A stretch of DNA of 64,000 bases from assembly GCF_009730915.1 (NCBI RefSeq), contig NC_052475.1, positions 23,621,016 to 23,685,015 of the forward strand. Direction: 5' to 3'. This DNA comes from Dioscorea cayenensis subsp. rotundata (Eukaryota > Streptophyta > Magnoliopsida > Dioscoreales > Dioscoreaceae). The translations under genes and the position numbers were made by a program. Position 1 is the first letter of the stretch. Each line of letters opens with the position of its first letter. Under the pieces are notes generated by a model that searched no databases, was not told where the DNA came from, and saw only the letters and a list, made by a program, of their open reading frames with translations. Of this stretch, positions 36,501-48,081 are shown in pieces.

Positions 36501-38879
36501 TCTTGCAAATACGACTGTTTATAGGTAATGTTTTAAGAAACAACTCTGTCTATATATGGAACTATGCTTATCGCATTACCTCTAGTGAATCAGTGATTGC
36601 TCATGTTCATGTCAGTGGCATTGGAATACATTCAACTTGTTGCATTTTATTTTCTCCGTCTTAAGCCTTCTTCTCAACACCTAGGTTTCCTTGTTTCTGG
36701 ACATTTTTTTCCTCAATAGAGTTGCTAACATAAGAGAATAAAGTGGAGTTCTGTTGGCTTTGATATAAAGAGGAAAACAATAATAAAATGAAAATGCCAA
36801 AAATGTTTCAGTTTTCTTCAGCCGGGATCATAGCTGAAGTTCTAATTTTGCGTTTGGCCATTCATATAAATGGACCTAATAATAATAATTCTGGCATTAA
36901 ATAACAATTTTCTGTAGCTTTGAGGATGATTATATTTATTTGGCATCATTATTTATTACATGAAGACAGGCCATCCATCATAGGAAGTCTATTCTCACCA
37001 CTTCCAGCATACTGATTTATGTATGCTTCCTGTTTCATTTCATTTCCTTTATTTGGTCTGGTTGTAACTTTAAGATTTAGCTGTGGCCTAATTATCTAAT
37101 TGGAAATAAGTATTCAATAGGCTTTTCTCATCATTAAGATTTTCTCAACCTTGGAGCTTTGGTTGTTATCTAAATGCTCGAGAGCGTTGCTGGTGAAAAG
37201 TTCTCTAGAAATTTAATGAATTTTGGTTTGCATTTTGAGTGTCATGGATACCTGAAAATTCTGGCATTTAGAATGCAACTTTTTTGGCACACGGTTCATT
37301 TTGATTTGAAAATTAGTATTCTCTGACTTCAATTGCAGAGTAGATCCAGATGACTGGTCTCTGATGCATCCATCTATCCCAGAGAAACTGCAAAGCCTAT
37401 ATGATAGTGGCTATAAGCTGGTTTGTCTGCTCTATTGCTTAATGTTGCTTTTGAACCATCTCCTTTCTATCTCAATGGAGTATTAATGTTATTCCGATCA
37501 CTTATTTGTTTATCTTTTTAGCTGATTTATTTTAGTATGGTGTTCTGAATAATCTGCATAAGCTTATTCTTCATCACCAGGTGATTTTCACTAATGAGGC
37601 CAACATTGAAAGGTGGAAGAATAAGCGGCAGGTCGCAGTTAACTTTAAAATAAGAATGCTTGAGAACTTTATGAAGCTTGTTAAGCTGCCTATCCAGGTA
37701 TCAATGAAATTTATGTTCTCATACTATGACAGTATTAGAACCTGTAACTGAACTAATTTACTGTCATATGCAGAAATTAAACAATGATTGGCCTATGCAT
37801 TCTTTTAGAAAATAGCCATGACTTGGTCCAGTTGCCTTGAAACATTTTTTGGTGGTATCAGTGTGCTTTTCCTTCAAGAGTTTGTTATACCAGCTGTGCC
37901 TCCTACATAATTGTGTTAATAAGTAGATGTTTCATTGCCTGGTACAGGATTTTTAAAAAGTAATTCTGATGCAGGTTTTCATAGCTTGTGGGCTACCACT
38001 AAATAAAAGAAATCTAACTGAAGACCCGTTTCGCAAGCCAAAGCCTGGAATGTGGAGATTAATGGAAGAGAACTTCAATTCTGGCATAGCAATAGACAGG
38101 AATCAGTTATTTCTCATATCCTGTTTTTCTTTCCGTAGCTTACGATCTCTTTGCATGTAAAAAGAACTCTTGGATACCTGCATGAACTTGCAATTTTTTT
38201 TCTTTTATATCTTTCCTCGTATCTGCAAAACTTTTTTTTCCAGATTAGAATTAATCTTCATGGTTAGGACTAATGACTAAATGCCTGTTGTCATTCTCTG
38301 GGCCTGTTGACTGTCTTATTATGTGCTCTTTCCATTCTAACTTTCAGGGGGTTTGATTTCACTTCTTGCATGAATATCCTAAATTATTATGAAACACGGG
38401 CAAAGAGCACACTTCCTATTTTCCAGTGATCCTGGTTCCTTTTGTTTTGTCTTCTATTTTCTTGTTTGATGAGTAGAATTGTTGTCAGATGACTTTTTTC
38501 TAATGGACTTTCATTTTCTGCAGATCCTTTTATGTCGGTGATGCTGCTGGGAGACCCAATGACCACAGCGATGCTGACATTAAATTTGCTCAAGTTTGAT
38601 GCATTCTCTTGCATTTCTTTGTTTTGCATTGCTCTTTCCAAAGCTATAATTTCAGCTACTTCAATCATAGTTTTTCATAGCTGCTGAACTTTAATTTTAT
38701 TGTATGTCTCTTAGTTGCTTGCTGATCATGCATCTTTTCTAAAAAACACCCGTCAAATCTTTGGTGATATGCAGGCGTATTGCCTACTTATGACAAGGGA
38801 ATATATGATAGATACTTATGACCAGGAAATATATGATAGACCAGCCAGAGATGCCATTTTCTTTGTGCTCTCTAGTTGA
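33501..38879 (+). CDS. ZDP: Polynucleotide 3'-phosphatase ZDP-like, one PARP-type zinc finger plus HAD phosphatase, about 12 exons
   Basis: Exons are 33501-33719, 33790-33855, 33923-34015, 34105-34155, 35602-35673, 35778-35834, 36448-36524, 37339-37420, 37581-37697, 37975-38105, 38524-38593 and a probable last one, 38775-38879. The frame is kept throughout, giving about 379 residues. The N-terminus (VAEYAKSGRSSCKGCGKSI, then WHHVGC) is a PARP-type zinc finger that binds DNA nicks. A basic linker (LKKRK) follows. The HAD core has motif I FDFDGCLANT, motif II FTNEANIERW, RKPKPGMW as the motif III lysine, and SFYVGDAAGRPNDHSDADI as motif IV. The enzyme removes 3' phosphates at strand breaks in base-excision repair and active DNA demethylation, in the nucleus. 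Arabidopsis ZDP has three such fingers; this gene model has one. The last exon only weakly resembles the usual C-terminus and carries a 28-bp duplication. Exons 2-4 are short and less certain. Confidence 0.88.
38785..38840. repeat. 28-bp tandem duplication in the putative last ZDP exon
   Basis: Two copies at 38785-38812 and 38813-38840 differ at two positions. Both contain ATATATGATAGA. The unit length is not a multiple of three, so it changes the downstream frame. Confidence 0.92.
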
Positions 38880-39140
38880 TGGCAATTGTGCTTAAAATGT
38901 TGTATTGTGAGAGTTTCAGGGTTTGATTGAAAATTTGTTAAACTTTATTAGATACCAGTATCAGCTTGAATTTTCACCCGTCTTGAACCTTCCTATGTGA
39001 CCTTTGCAAACTTTACTATTTTTCACTTCCCACTGTGAGATATAGCAAAGACATTATATGGGACATCCAAACTTTTTGTATAAGATGCATGTAACACAAT
39101 TTGCAAGTGAACTGGGGTAAGTTTCAACGCATATAATATT
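38880..39140. other. Probable ZDP 3' UTR up to the assembly gap
   Basis: No open frame is supported. If the real last ZDP exon lies elsewhere it would have to be in the following gap. Confidence 0.5.
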
Positions 39141-40140
39141 NNNNNNNNNNNNNNNNNNNNNNNNNNNNNNNNNNNNNNNNNNNNNNNNNNNNNNNNNNNN
39201 NNNNNNNNNNNNNNNNNNNNNNNNNNNNNNNNNNNNNNNNNNNNNNNNNNNNNNNNNNNNNNNNNNNNNNNNNNNNNNNNNNNNNNNNNNNNNNNNNNNN
39301 NNNNNNNNNNNNNNNNNNNNNNNNNNNNNNNNNNNNNNNNNNNNNNNNNNNNNNNNNNNNNNNNNNNNNNNNNNNNNNNNNNNNNNNNNNNNNNNNNNNN
39401 NNNNNNNNNNNNNNNNNNNNNNNNNNNNNNNNNNNNNNNNNNNNNNNNNNNNNNNNNNNNNNNNNNNNNNNNNNNNNNNNNNNNNNNNNNNNNNNNNNNN
39501 NNNNNNNNNNNNNNNNNNNNNNNNNNNNNNNNNNNNNNNNNNNNNNNNNNNNNNNNNNNNNNNNNNNNNNNNNNNNNNNNNNNNNNNNNNNNNNNNNNNN
39601 NNNNNNNNNNNNNNNNNNNNNNNNNNNNNNNNNNNNNNNNNNNNNNNNNNNNNNNNNNNNNNNNNNNNNNNNNNNNNNNNNNNNNNNNNNNNNNNNNNNN
39701 NNNNNNNNNNNNNNNNNNNNNNNNNNNNNNNNNNNNNNNNNNNNNNNNNNNNNNNNNNNNNNNNNNNNNNNNNNNNNNNNNNNNNNNNNNNNNNNNNNNN
39801 NNNNNNNNNNNNNNNNNNNNNNNNNNNNNNNNNNNNNNNNNNNNNNNNNNNNNNNNNNNNNNNNNNNNNNNNNNNNNNNNNNNNNNNNNNNNNNNNNNNN
39901 NNNNNNNNNNNNNNNNNNNNNNNNNNNNNNNNNNNNNNNNNNNNNNNNNNNNNNNNNNNNNNNNNNNNNNNNNNNNNNNNNNNNNNNNNNNNNNNNNNNN
40001 NNNNNNNNNNNNNNNNNNNNNNNNNNNNNNNNNNNNNNNNNNNNNNNNNNNNNNNNNNNNNNNNNNNNNNNNNNNNNNNNNNNNNNNNNNNNNNNNNNNN
40101 NNNNNNNNNNNNNNNNNNNNNNNNNNNNNNNNNNNNNNNN
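39141..40140. other. Assembly gap of exactly 1,000 N
   Basis: A run of 1,000 unknown bases, a conventional placeholder of unknown true length. Apparent open frames across it are artefacts. Confidence 1.
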
Positions 40141-41598
40141 AAAAGAACAGAGTTTAAATCCACTACGTGAGTTATCCATGTTACTTGTAAAACAAAAAAA
40201 TTAATTGTGAATGCTACCAAGGATCACACTTAACACAATACAGGAACCAACTAAACTTGAATACATGCAATCAAGGAAGCCAACAATCTAGCATCTATTG
40301 CAAAAGCACTACAGGAAAACCTTTGTCCTTTATAAATCACACACTACCACAACTATAAATAACAGAGCGACACCTAATAAGCACGTACCTGTAAATTAAC
40401 AGGGTTTTCAGTAGCGCAGACAGGGCTCCCAAACTCAGTTTTTTCCTGGCTTCTCTCAAAACAAGTGCCCTGCTTACCATCTATTCATGCAGTTGTACCT
40501 GCTGATGAGTTGTTGGATTTTTCTTGGTGGAATTTTTATATGAGGGAAATGAGTTTTCCATCCTCGAAAGGTTTTAAAGTGGTCTCCAAATTTTTGTAAC
40601 TTTGCGCTGACTTGCATGCCCCTCCTTTTGATTGATTTTCTCCAAATATTTTGTGATTACTTCTTTTTTTTAGCAATTTTTTTATTTCCAAACTACCGAT
40701 CAACTTTTTGTTCCTTTTGTCATCCGTAATTTTTCCTCTTTCAGCTTCTTTTTTACCAATTTTTTTTTCTTCTTCCTCTTACTCATACTCTTTTTCTTCT
40801 TGTTCCTACTATTTTTTGTCATATTTTAATCAATGTACCTGAATATTCTTTTTATATATATGAATATGTGGGCAAACAACTCTTCTATTAAAGAGGTTTT
40901 TTCTTCTTTTTCTTCCCCAGTCCATGTTTAAAAGGGGCAAATAAAATATAGTGAATATGTTTAATAGGAGGTAAATAGAATATAGTGAATAGAGAATAAG
41001 AGATAACAACCACTGCATGGTGTATTAGAATGTTATAAAGATGGTAAATGAGTAGACTTATGATCGAATCCCTAGGTCGGTAATACTGTTACAGTACTGT
41101 GCAGTTCCCATATGAGAGGATATTTTTTTCCCTCTAAGGTTACATGCAGGGAGAATTTATTAAGTCGGTTTGGTTTTGGAAATATATTTTGATAGAACTC
41201 TGATCACCCCATATGACATCTGTCCGAGTTAGTAAATCTCTAGAGGGTCGTTAAGCAACCTCAACCAGTACACCATCGTACATGGCTGTCCTTTAACACC
41301 TTTTTATGAGGCGGTGCTTGTCGTATTTATCCAACAAGGATAAAGAAAAAACATAATAAATAGCTGTTATTTTTAATTTTTTTTTAATAAACAATTGGAA
41401 TAATCTCTTGTTCTTCTATTGCTACTATCTTGTTGTTATTATTTTTATTTTTATTTTTTGGTTAAATATGTTAGCAAACAGCTATGAACTTTGATGTTTA
41501 GTTTAGAGGGGAATAGAATACTAACTCTTCTATTATAGGGGTCCTTCTTTTTCTAGCTAAGTCCATGTATATATATATGAGGATGCATCCTCTGTCAA
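40141..41598. other. AT-rich spacer after the gap, nothing recognised
   Basis: T-rich runs and short AT repeats. No coding similarity, RNA gene or terminal repeat could be identified. Confidence 0.5.
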
Positions 41599-41851
41599 TG
41601 TTTACAGAAACGTAATCTGTGAATGTTGATATGGGCCGTTGGATTTTCATCCAACGGCTGCACACTGTTCTGTAAACAGTAACATTGTGCACTATTTATA
41701 AGCACAGTAAAAAGTGGGATGCACAGTATTTTGATCTGAACCGTCCAATCAATCTCAGCACAGTAACTAAATCAATCACAGCCATCCAACCCTATAAAAA
41801 AAAGTACTTTACATCATCTGCGGACGACTCTACAAACGTCCGCAGATGATG
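41599..41851. repeat. Hairpin-rich MITE-like or non-autonomous element between TA runs
   Basis: Three perfect inverted repeats lie close together. An 11-bp outer stem (41599-41609 with 41668-41678, TGTTTACAGAA) encloses a 9-bp stem (41635-41643 with 41650-41658, GCCGTTGGA). A separate 15-bp stem with a 10-base loop (41812-41826 with 41837-41851, CATCATCTGCGGACG) follows. TA-rich runs flank the segment near 41569 and 41863. This density of perfect palindromes is typical of small non-autonomous DNA elements, but no target duplication was established, so the class is open. Confidence 0.6.
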
Positions 41852-42839
41852 TTTAGCCTATATATATATATATATATACTGCCATAGAGCACCAAATATG
41901 TTTATGCTTGATTGGAATTATTTGTCATTATATAAATGTGTGTATATGTAAATAATCTAATAAATAAAGAAAATTAGATCACAACATTATATCAATTGGG
42001 AAATTTGCGTGCTATGTATTGTTGCAAGTAGAATATGTTAGATTGACATTAGTAAGTCTTGCGCATATCACTATTGCACAAAACATTTACATAAACTTAT
42101 GAGATTAGTCCACTGCATTGACAGAACAAGACTAGTAAATAAATAATGTCAAAACACAATACTTTGGGTATATATATATTTGCCAACCAAGCTATAATCT
42201 TTACTTACTATTAAAATAGATGTATAATCTACTCCAAGAGTATTTTAGGGAATAATTTTAATTTTTTTTAATAACATTTAAATTTCTATTTATATATATT
42301 ACTTATAATATTAGTAATTGAAAACATTAATTACACCTAATTATATATGTAATAAATGTCAATAAACTTTTGAAATCCAAGGTATAAAATAGTTTTTATG
42401 ATAAAAATTATTTAATTATATTATTTTATATATGATATTCCTTCAAAACTCCTCAAAAAATTTTAAAAACTCTGATGTGAAGTCGGAGAAAATGCCTGGT
42501 TCGTTAGAAATGTTGTTGGGTAAAACATCACTAGCTCCCCTAGCCTTTTTTCCTTCGCTTCTCTCTAGCTTCTCCTGTGTTTTTCACCGAACAAATGGCA
42601 AAATTAGGGCTTTAAAGATCCCTAATATCTGGCTTTGACATGTCCCGTATAAATGTAGAATATCATGAACAACAACTATAAATGGTAATTATAAACATTA
42701 ACTTCATTTTTTTTTTGGAATTACACGGGTTGCTACACGCTCGTGTAAAACAATATAGAGGTTGTGCATATTTTCCTAGGAGTTACATGAGACCTTAGGG
42801 AACAGTATCATGAACATTACTATCAATTTCCTGAGAGCC
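41852..42839. other. AT-rich spacer, nothing recognised
   Basis: Low-complexity AT sequence plus a small palindrome around 42722-42749 (TTACACG with CGTGTAA). No gene was seen. Confidence 0.5.
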
Positions 42840-42844
42840 ACATG

Positions 42845-44213
42845 TGAAAAACTAGTATGCCCTACAAAGCCAATTTTAGTTATTGTTTAATAATAAAATA
42901 GTTTTATTTCATTGCATGCATAATTATGGGTATTGTATTATTCATGTTTGATGATATATTATTATGGGCTTGCATTGTATAGATTTCAAATTAATGATAG
43001 AGATCATTAAAGTGAGACATGATTATCTATGTACCTTGCAACCCAAAATAGTTCACAACCTATGAGATAAAATATGATTTTGTATTCATTATTGGTTGTC
43101 ACGTGTTGTACTACTATGTGTGATGGAGTGGTATGTCTCAACCACTAGAGTGGAGACTCTTAGTAACATTGTGGATATTTGTAGTTGACAAATATTGAAC
43201 CTGACCATACGTGAACTCTTAGACCAAACACATCGTCATAGAACAAAAAGAGTTATTCTGCTACAGTAAAAGTCCTTATTACCGAGGATGTTATTAAATC
43301 TTATGTATAAATTATATTACATTGATAGTGTCAACCGAGTGATGCTAATTACAGGGCTATATACTGGGACACGTTGGGTTATATAATAAATACATGAAGA
43401 TTTGTAGTCATCCAAGATGGGATCTATCACTCCCTATTGTAGGAGAGAATATTCTAGATTGTGTTTCTTATGTGTTGGATAAAAAAATCCTGGGCTATTA
43501 TTTTTTTGAAAGTATTTTTATTATATATAATATATATATATTTATATATTTTTTTCTTTAAATTGTTTTATGTCCAATAGTGTAAAGAAACACACATATA
43601 AGTGGAGATCGACAGTGTCATTGGTGGTCTAATTATCCCACTTATATGGAATATTTATTGATAGAGGGACTAATATGTAAAATATTATATTGGGGTCTTC
43701 CATATGAATATCTCTAATCTTTGGATTAAATTGCAATTTGTTGATGGACATGATTGTGATTATAAAATTAGTATGGACTAATTTGCTAAAGATGTAGTGA
43801 TCCCAAACGGGTCCACGCTACATGTTCTAACCTTATCCGAATATATTTACTCTCTATAAATATGTGATATGAGATTAGGGTTTCTCAATTTTTGATTTGT
43901 GATTGCCATCAAAAGACGGCTACGACAAAAACACTAATATTCACAATAGTTGCTTGGAGCAAAAGAAGCCATCACTTCTTCCCGGATCAAGGGTGAAAAG
44001 TTCGAGAACATTGCGTGTGTGCGTTGGAGGATTTTGCGCCTGCGAAATCTCCTGGAGAACCCCGATCTTTCACATATATTCATGTGTTCATGTGATCGAT
44101 CCTTGATAATTAATCAATTGTTGATTAAATATCAATTAATTGTAATTGATAGTCCTAATTTGATTAGAAAGATTTTTCTAACCCTAATTTGATTAGATCG
44201 ATTTTTACTAACA
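42845..44213. mobile_element. Solo LTR (1,369 bp), probably of a Ty1/Copia element
   Basis: The sequence starts TGAAAAACTAGTATGCCC and ends TTTTTACTAACA, so it has TG...CA ends. It is flanked by the same five bases, ACATG, at 42840-42844 and 44214-44218. A TATA-like CTATAAAT at 43854-43861 sits in the right half, as in LTR promoters. No internal retroviral-type domain lies on either side and no second LTR is present, which is what unequal recombination between two LTRs leaves behind. The Copia (SIRE-like) affinity is from general resemblance only. Confidence 0.78.
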
Positions 44214-44369
44214 ACATGAACATGGCTGCTTGTATACTCCCCCATATGTATAGTATTTACTATTTTCCAATAGTTGCCTAGAGCAACATGGCATGAACAT
44301 GCCTAAGTTTTTAGATAGTCAGAACCAGAGCAGCTAGGTCTCCCGTCTCCGTCCATACTCTTCAGTCTC

Positions 44370-44575
44370 CGACCCTCCACCAGATCCCACTCTCGTCAAG
44401 CATCGACTCTCAAGCATCGCCCGTAGACAGTGGCACCATCGGTCAAGCACCGAATCTCTCTCACTGATCAATTAAGCACTGGATCTTTCCACCTATCAAG
44501 CACCGGATCTCCCTCACGTCAAGCATCGGCACCCCATCATCTCTCCCGTCAACCACCAGCGCCATCCATCCTCCT
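44370..44575. repeat. C-rich degenerate short repeat (TCAAGCA-C/T-CG core)
   Basis: The core TCAAGCA(T/C)CG recurs six times or so with variable spacing (for example near 44396, 44412, 44443, 44489 and 44519), interleaved with GGATCTC-like and CTCTC segments. The stretch is much richer in C than its AT-rich surroundings. Its origin is unknown. Confidence 0.6.
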
Positions 44576-46198
44576 GTGAGAACTGAGAAGCATCTATTTT
44601 ATAATTTTTATTTTTATGAGAGTTCATCAATGGTTATCTTTATAATTTAATTGCATTTATATGTTTTCAGTGTTTCATTAATAACTTTATTCTTTGGGAA
44701 ATCTAAAGTTGTATTTAAAAATTAATATAGGTTGTGTATTTGATTTAAAAATTAATATAATATTTAATGTATTTTATTTTATGTTTTTATTTATTAAATA
44801 ATTTAAATCCGGTTCGACCGCGGTTGAACCTCTTGACCCTTGAACTTTGGCTTTCTCCGGTTCAAAGGTCCAGTCCAGTTTTGACTACCTAGCTAAGTTC
44901 ATGTCCGTGTACTATAACTATATTATGGGCATATTATAAAATGGGTTGTACATGGCGATATGCCCAACACAATAAGTAACAAATCAATGGAGTTGCATAC
45001 AAGAAATTGTGTTTTTAGTTTTTGATGAATAGTAGTGAATAAGACTTGTATGCTTATCCGAGTGTTGCTTAATTTAACCCGAATGAAAAGAACATAGAAA
45101 TGGATTGTGAGATCAAATTTTAAAAAGGAAAAACTGTTCTATGCTAATTACATTCACCCTATATCATAATATACATTTTAGTAATAAAACTTGTCTAACA
45201 TAGAGGATGAGCTGTTGCAAGAGTACATGAGACACTGAACTTTGAAACATACTTCATATTAAATATATTGATGCAGGTTACTGCCAAATAAAAACCTAAA
45301 AACTCAAGATAATTCAAACAAAATTTATTGCCAAATAAGAACCTAGAAATCTAAAACAAGTCATTTGGCACTAAACTAGGTCATTTGTATATAAGGAAAA
45401 CTTTAATCATTGACTGTCCTAGAGTTTTTTTCATACCACCTCATCAATCCATTAAACTCTTACCCATTAAACTATTTTCTATAATAATTATACTATACAA
45501 TTAATTTATTAAACTCATATCTATTAAACTATCTCTCATACCATAATTAATTAATAAAATCTTAAATGTTATTAATAAAATAATTAAATAATATATTTTA
45601 AAAAATTATAATACAAAATAAATATTTAAAATAATTAAAATATATGAATATTAATAAACTATTATATTATTTTGAAAAAATAATTAATTTGTGATGATAA
45701 AAATAAAAATTTAAAAATTGGAATTAATTTTTTTTTAAAGGAGCGATCCCATCACTTTTTAATTTAAAAAAAAATAAAAAAGTGGATGTGACTCACCCAT
45801 TGAGCGTTTGGTTGCCATCAAACACTCAATGGGCAAGGTTTAATGTTCATCCGTTCAATATACTTGTGTTGAGCAACCATTAAAGTTGGGTTTAATCACT
45901 GGGACAGTCCCTGTACTTTTCTCTCTCTTACCTTTTGGTTACCGCACTCCAGATTGTCCTCAGATGGTCCCCATACTTTTGAGAATGGAAAAAGTAAGTC
46001 CAACTGGCAACCGGCATTAGAGATGCCGTTTATTTTAGCCAACGTGGCGTTTTCAGTATTAAATCAAGAATAAACAAATGATTTTCCTGTGGATCAAACA
46101 TTAAAATATAATTTCTTAACGGGTTTAGATCCAGCAACCCGCATCCGTCTTATTTATCCCATCTTCTTCTTCAATGGGCTAGTCTCCACCTTCCTCTA
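44576..46198. other. Transposon-like spacer without a gene
   Basis: AT-rich DNA. It contains an imperfect 15-bp hairpin at 45796-45833 (CCCATTGAG with CTCAATGGG) of the type found at MITE ends. A segment from about 45900 (GGGACAGTCCCTGTACTTTT) resembles terminal sequences of Mutator-like elements. The partner end was not found, so neither element can be delimited. Confidence 0.4.
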
Positions 46199-46430
46199 CC
46201 GGTGTGAAGCACCTCGTCAGTACCCAATGTTGGCGCACAACAAGGGTAGGCCAATGTTGGAAGAGAAAGGCTTTCGGCACCTCGTCGGCAATGTTGCTTC
46301 ACCCTTTTCGTTTGCCGGTGTGACGCACCTTGTCAGTGCCCAACGTCAGTGCACAACAAGGGTAGGTCAATGTTGGAAGAGAAAGGCTTTTGACACCTCG
46401 TCAGAGCCCAACGTTGTAGGACGAACCTTC
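46199..46430. repeat. 116-bp tandem duplication
   Basis: CCGGTGTGAAGCACCTCGTC at 46199 recurs at 46315 as a near copy. Both copies contain CACAACAAGGGTAGG and CAATGTTGGAAGAGAAAGGC. Similarity is roughly 85-90 per cent. Confidence 0.88.
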
Positions 46431-46793
46431 TCATTGCCGTAACCCATCTCTCAAAAAAAAAATACATTCAACTGTAACATACACATTGCACATAAAACTT
46501 TTTTCTCCATTGTGATAACTGTAACATACACACAACTTATAACAAACTAAGAAGAACAACACTACCGTACATAAAATATCCACAATTGCAAAAGCCAGTG
46601 ACATTTAAATTTGAGAAATTTACCAAAAACCAGTTTCAACATTGTATTTACATAATATACAATTTATACCATACAATTAACAAAAAAGACCCATCCTTGC
46701 ATGGTATGACTTTTCAGCTATTATTGTTGAAGTTTGAGTTTTGATCCATAAAAAAAACATTTGCACTTGAAAACCCTCTAGTCATACATGTAG

Positions 46794-48081
46794 TTATACA
46801 GGATTCACATGTTCTGTTTGTTCAGCTGGAGGGTCTGTTGTACTAGCTTGTGATGGAAAAATTGGGAAATTGTTAGCATTTGACTGTTGTCTTGGTTCTG
46901 CATTATGTTCTCTGAACATCATCCGCATGAATTCATGTTTATTAAATTCAACAAACAACACATACCTTTAATGTAAACCATAATATTAATCAGATAGGGC
47001 TTAAACAATGGTAATCAACATTCACCATTAGTTCAGCAGTGGTGATGAATGATGCACCATATAATTCCCTCCCAACAATACAGTGACCACTGGAAGTCTA
47101 CATTCAAATGAGGAAAGAGGGTCATGTATGCATTGTCATGAGAATTAACAAACATAGGCACATTCCTTGAATGTCTTTGTTGGACCGTAAGCAGCAGAAG
47201 ATTTTGTCCTTTTTCCCTGATTATCATGTGAAGTGCGTTGATCACTTGCAGTAGTTGAGTGAGCTTGATGGCCAACTTGGGGGCCAGCTTGGAGGTTGAC
47301 ACCCTGTAGTTGGACAGGCATTTTAATTAGCAAAGGAAAACATAATGTATTATATCAATGGCATAACTGAATTACCATAAGTAACTTACAACATTAACAA
47401 CTTGTGGACACGGAGCCTTGTTATGTCCTCTAACGTGGCTTGAAAGATTGGTTTGACTACTGCTCCTTGTCATTGGAGGTAACATTAGTCCTTCTTCACT
47501 TATTGCCCAATAGTCTCTACCTCTCAATGGGCTGATAGGGAATTGATATGCCTTGAGATATGTTTCCTTCTTGAACCAGATGGATACATAGTTGAGTGGG
47601 TCTAATCCTTGGAATGCAAGTGCTACTAGCCCATGTTGACATGGAATTCTAGTCTTGTCCCATCTCCCGGAAGAACAACTATGGTTCTCCAAACTTACAA
47701 CATACGCATCTCTACTATGCAGTAACAAATTGTCCCAAAAAATCTCATGTTTTGTTCCACCATTCCACTCTACTTGCCATTTGCCACTTTTAGCTCTTTC
47801 TTTTTCAATCCTTGCAAGTATCCTAGGACCACAAGAACTCTTCCACTTAGCAACATTGCCCTTTTTGATTACTATCCTTGTCATGCAGTATTGTCTGATG
47901 TCCTCTAGCATAGTTATGATTGGTTTGTGCCTAGCTTCAAGCATCACACCATTAAAAGTCTTAGTCATGTTATTATCAATCATTTCACACTTCACCACAT
48001 CACTGAAACATGCCACACACCAGCCCTCGATGGGCCAGTTCTCCAGTAAATCATCTGCAGCACTTGCCCCACCCTTCAACC
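46794..48081 (-). pseudogene. Mutator-like (MULE/MuDR) transposase, 3' part, truncated by the assembly gap
   Basis: The main exon, 47390-48081 (minus), encodes NNMTKTFNGVMLEARHKPII and KWQVEWNGGTKHEIF. A SWIM-type zinc finger follows (CSSGRWDKTRIPCQHG), then a remnant of a CCHC knuckle (RGHNKAPCP) whose first cysteines are missing. A GTAAGT donor at 47389 leads to a further exon from 47303, and a likely last exon ends with TAA at 46794-46796. This order is the C-terminal third of MuDR-family transposases. The catalytic DDE part would lie in the adjoining 1,000-N gap. Terminal inverted repeats were not confirmed. Whether the gene is active cannot be judged. It is listed as a pseudogene because it is incomplete and the knuckle is degenerate. 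Confidence 0.85.

Noticed and set aside
38101-38125. Possible U12-type intron (ATATCCTG) or GA donor at the end of ZDP exon 10
   Set aside because: A canonical GT at 38106 restores the expected DRNQSFYVGD reading with the AG at 38523, so an ordinary GT-AG intron explains it.
39054-40220. Open frames of 351-388 codons on the minus strand
   Set aside because: They exist only because 1,000 N are read as unknown residues.
45900-46010. Candidate Mutator terminal inverted repeat (GGGACAGTCCCTGTACTTTT)
   Set aside because: No matching inverted partner or 9-bp target duplication was found in the visible sequence, so it is mentioned but not annotated as an element end.
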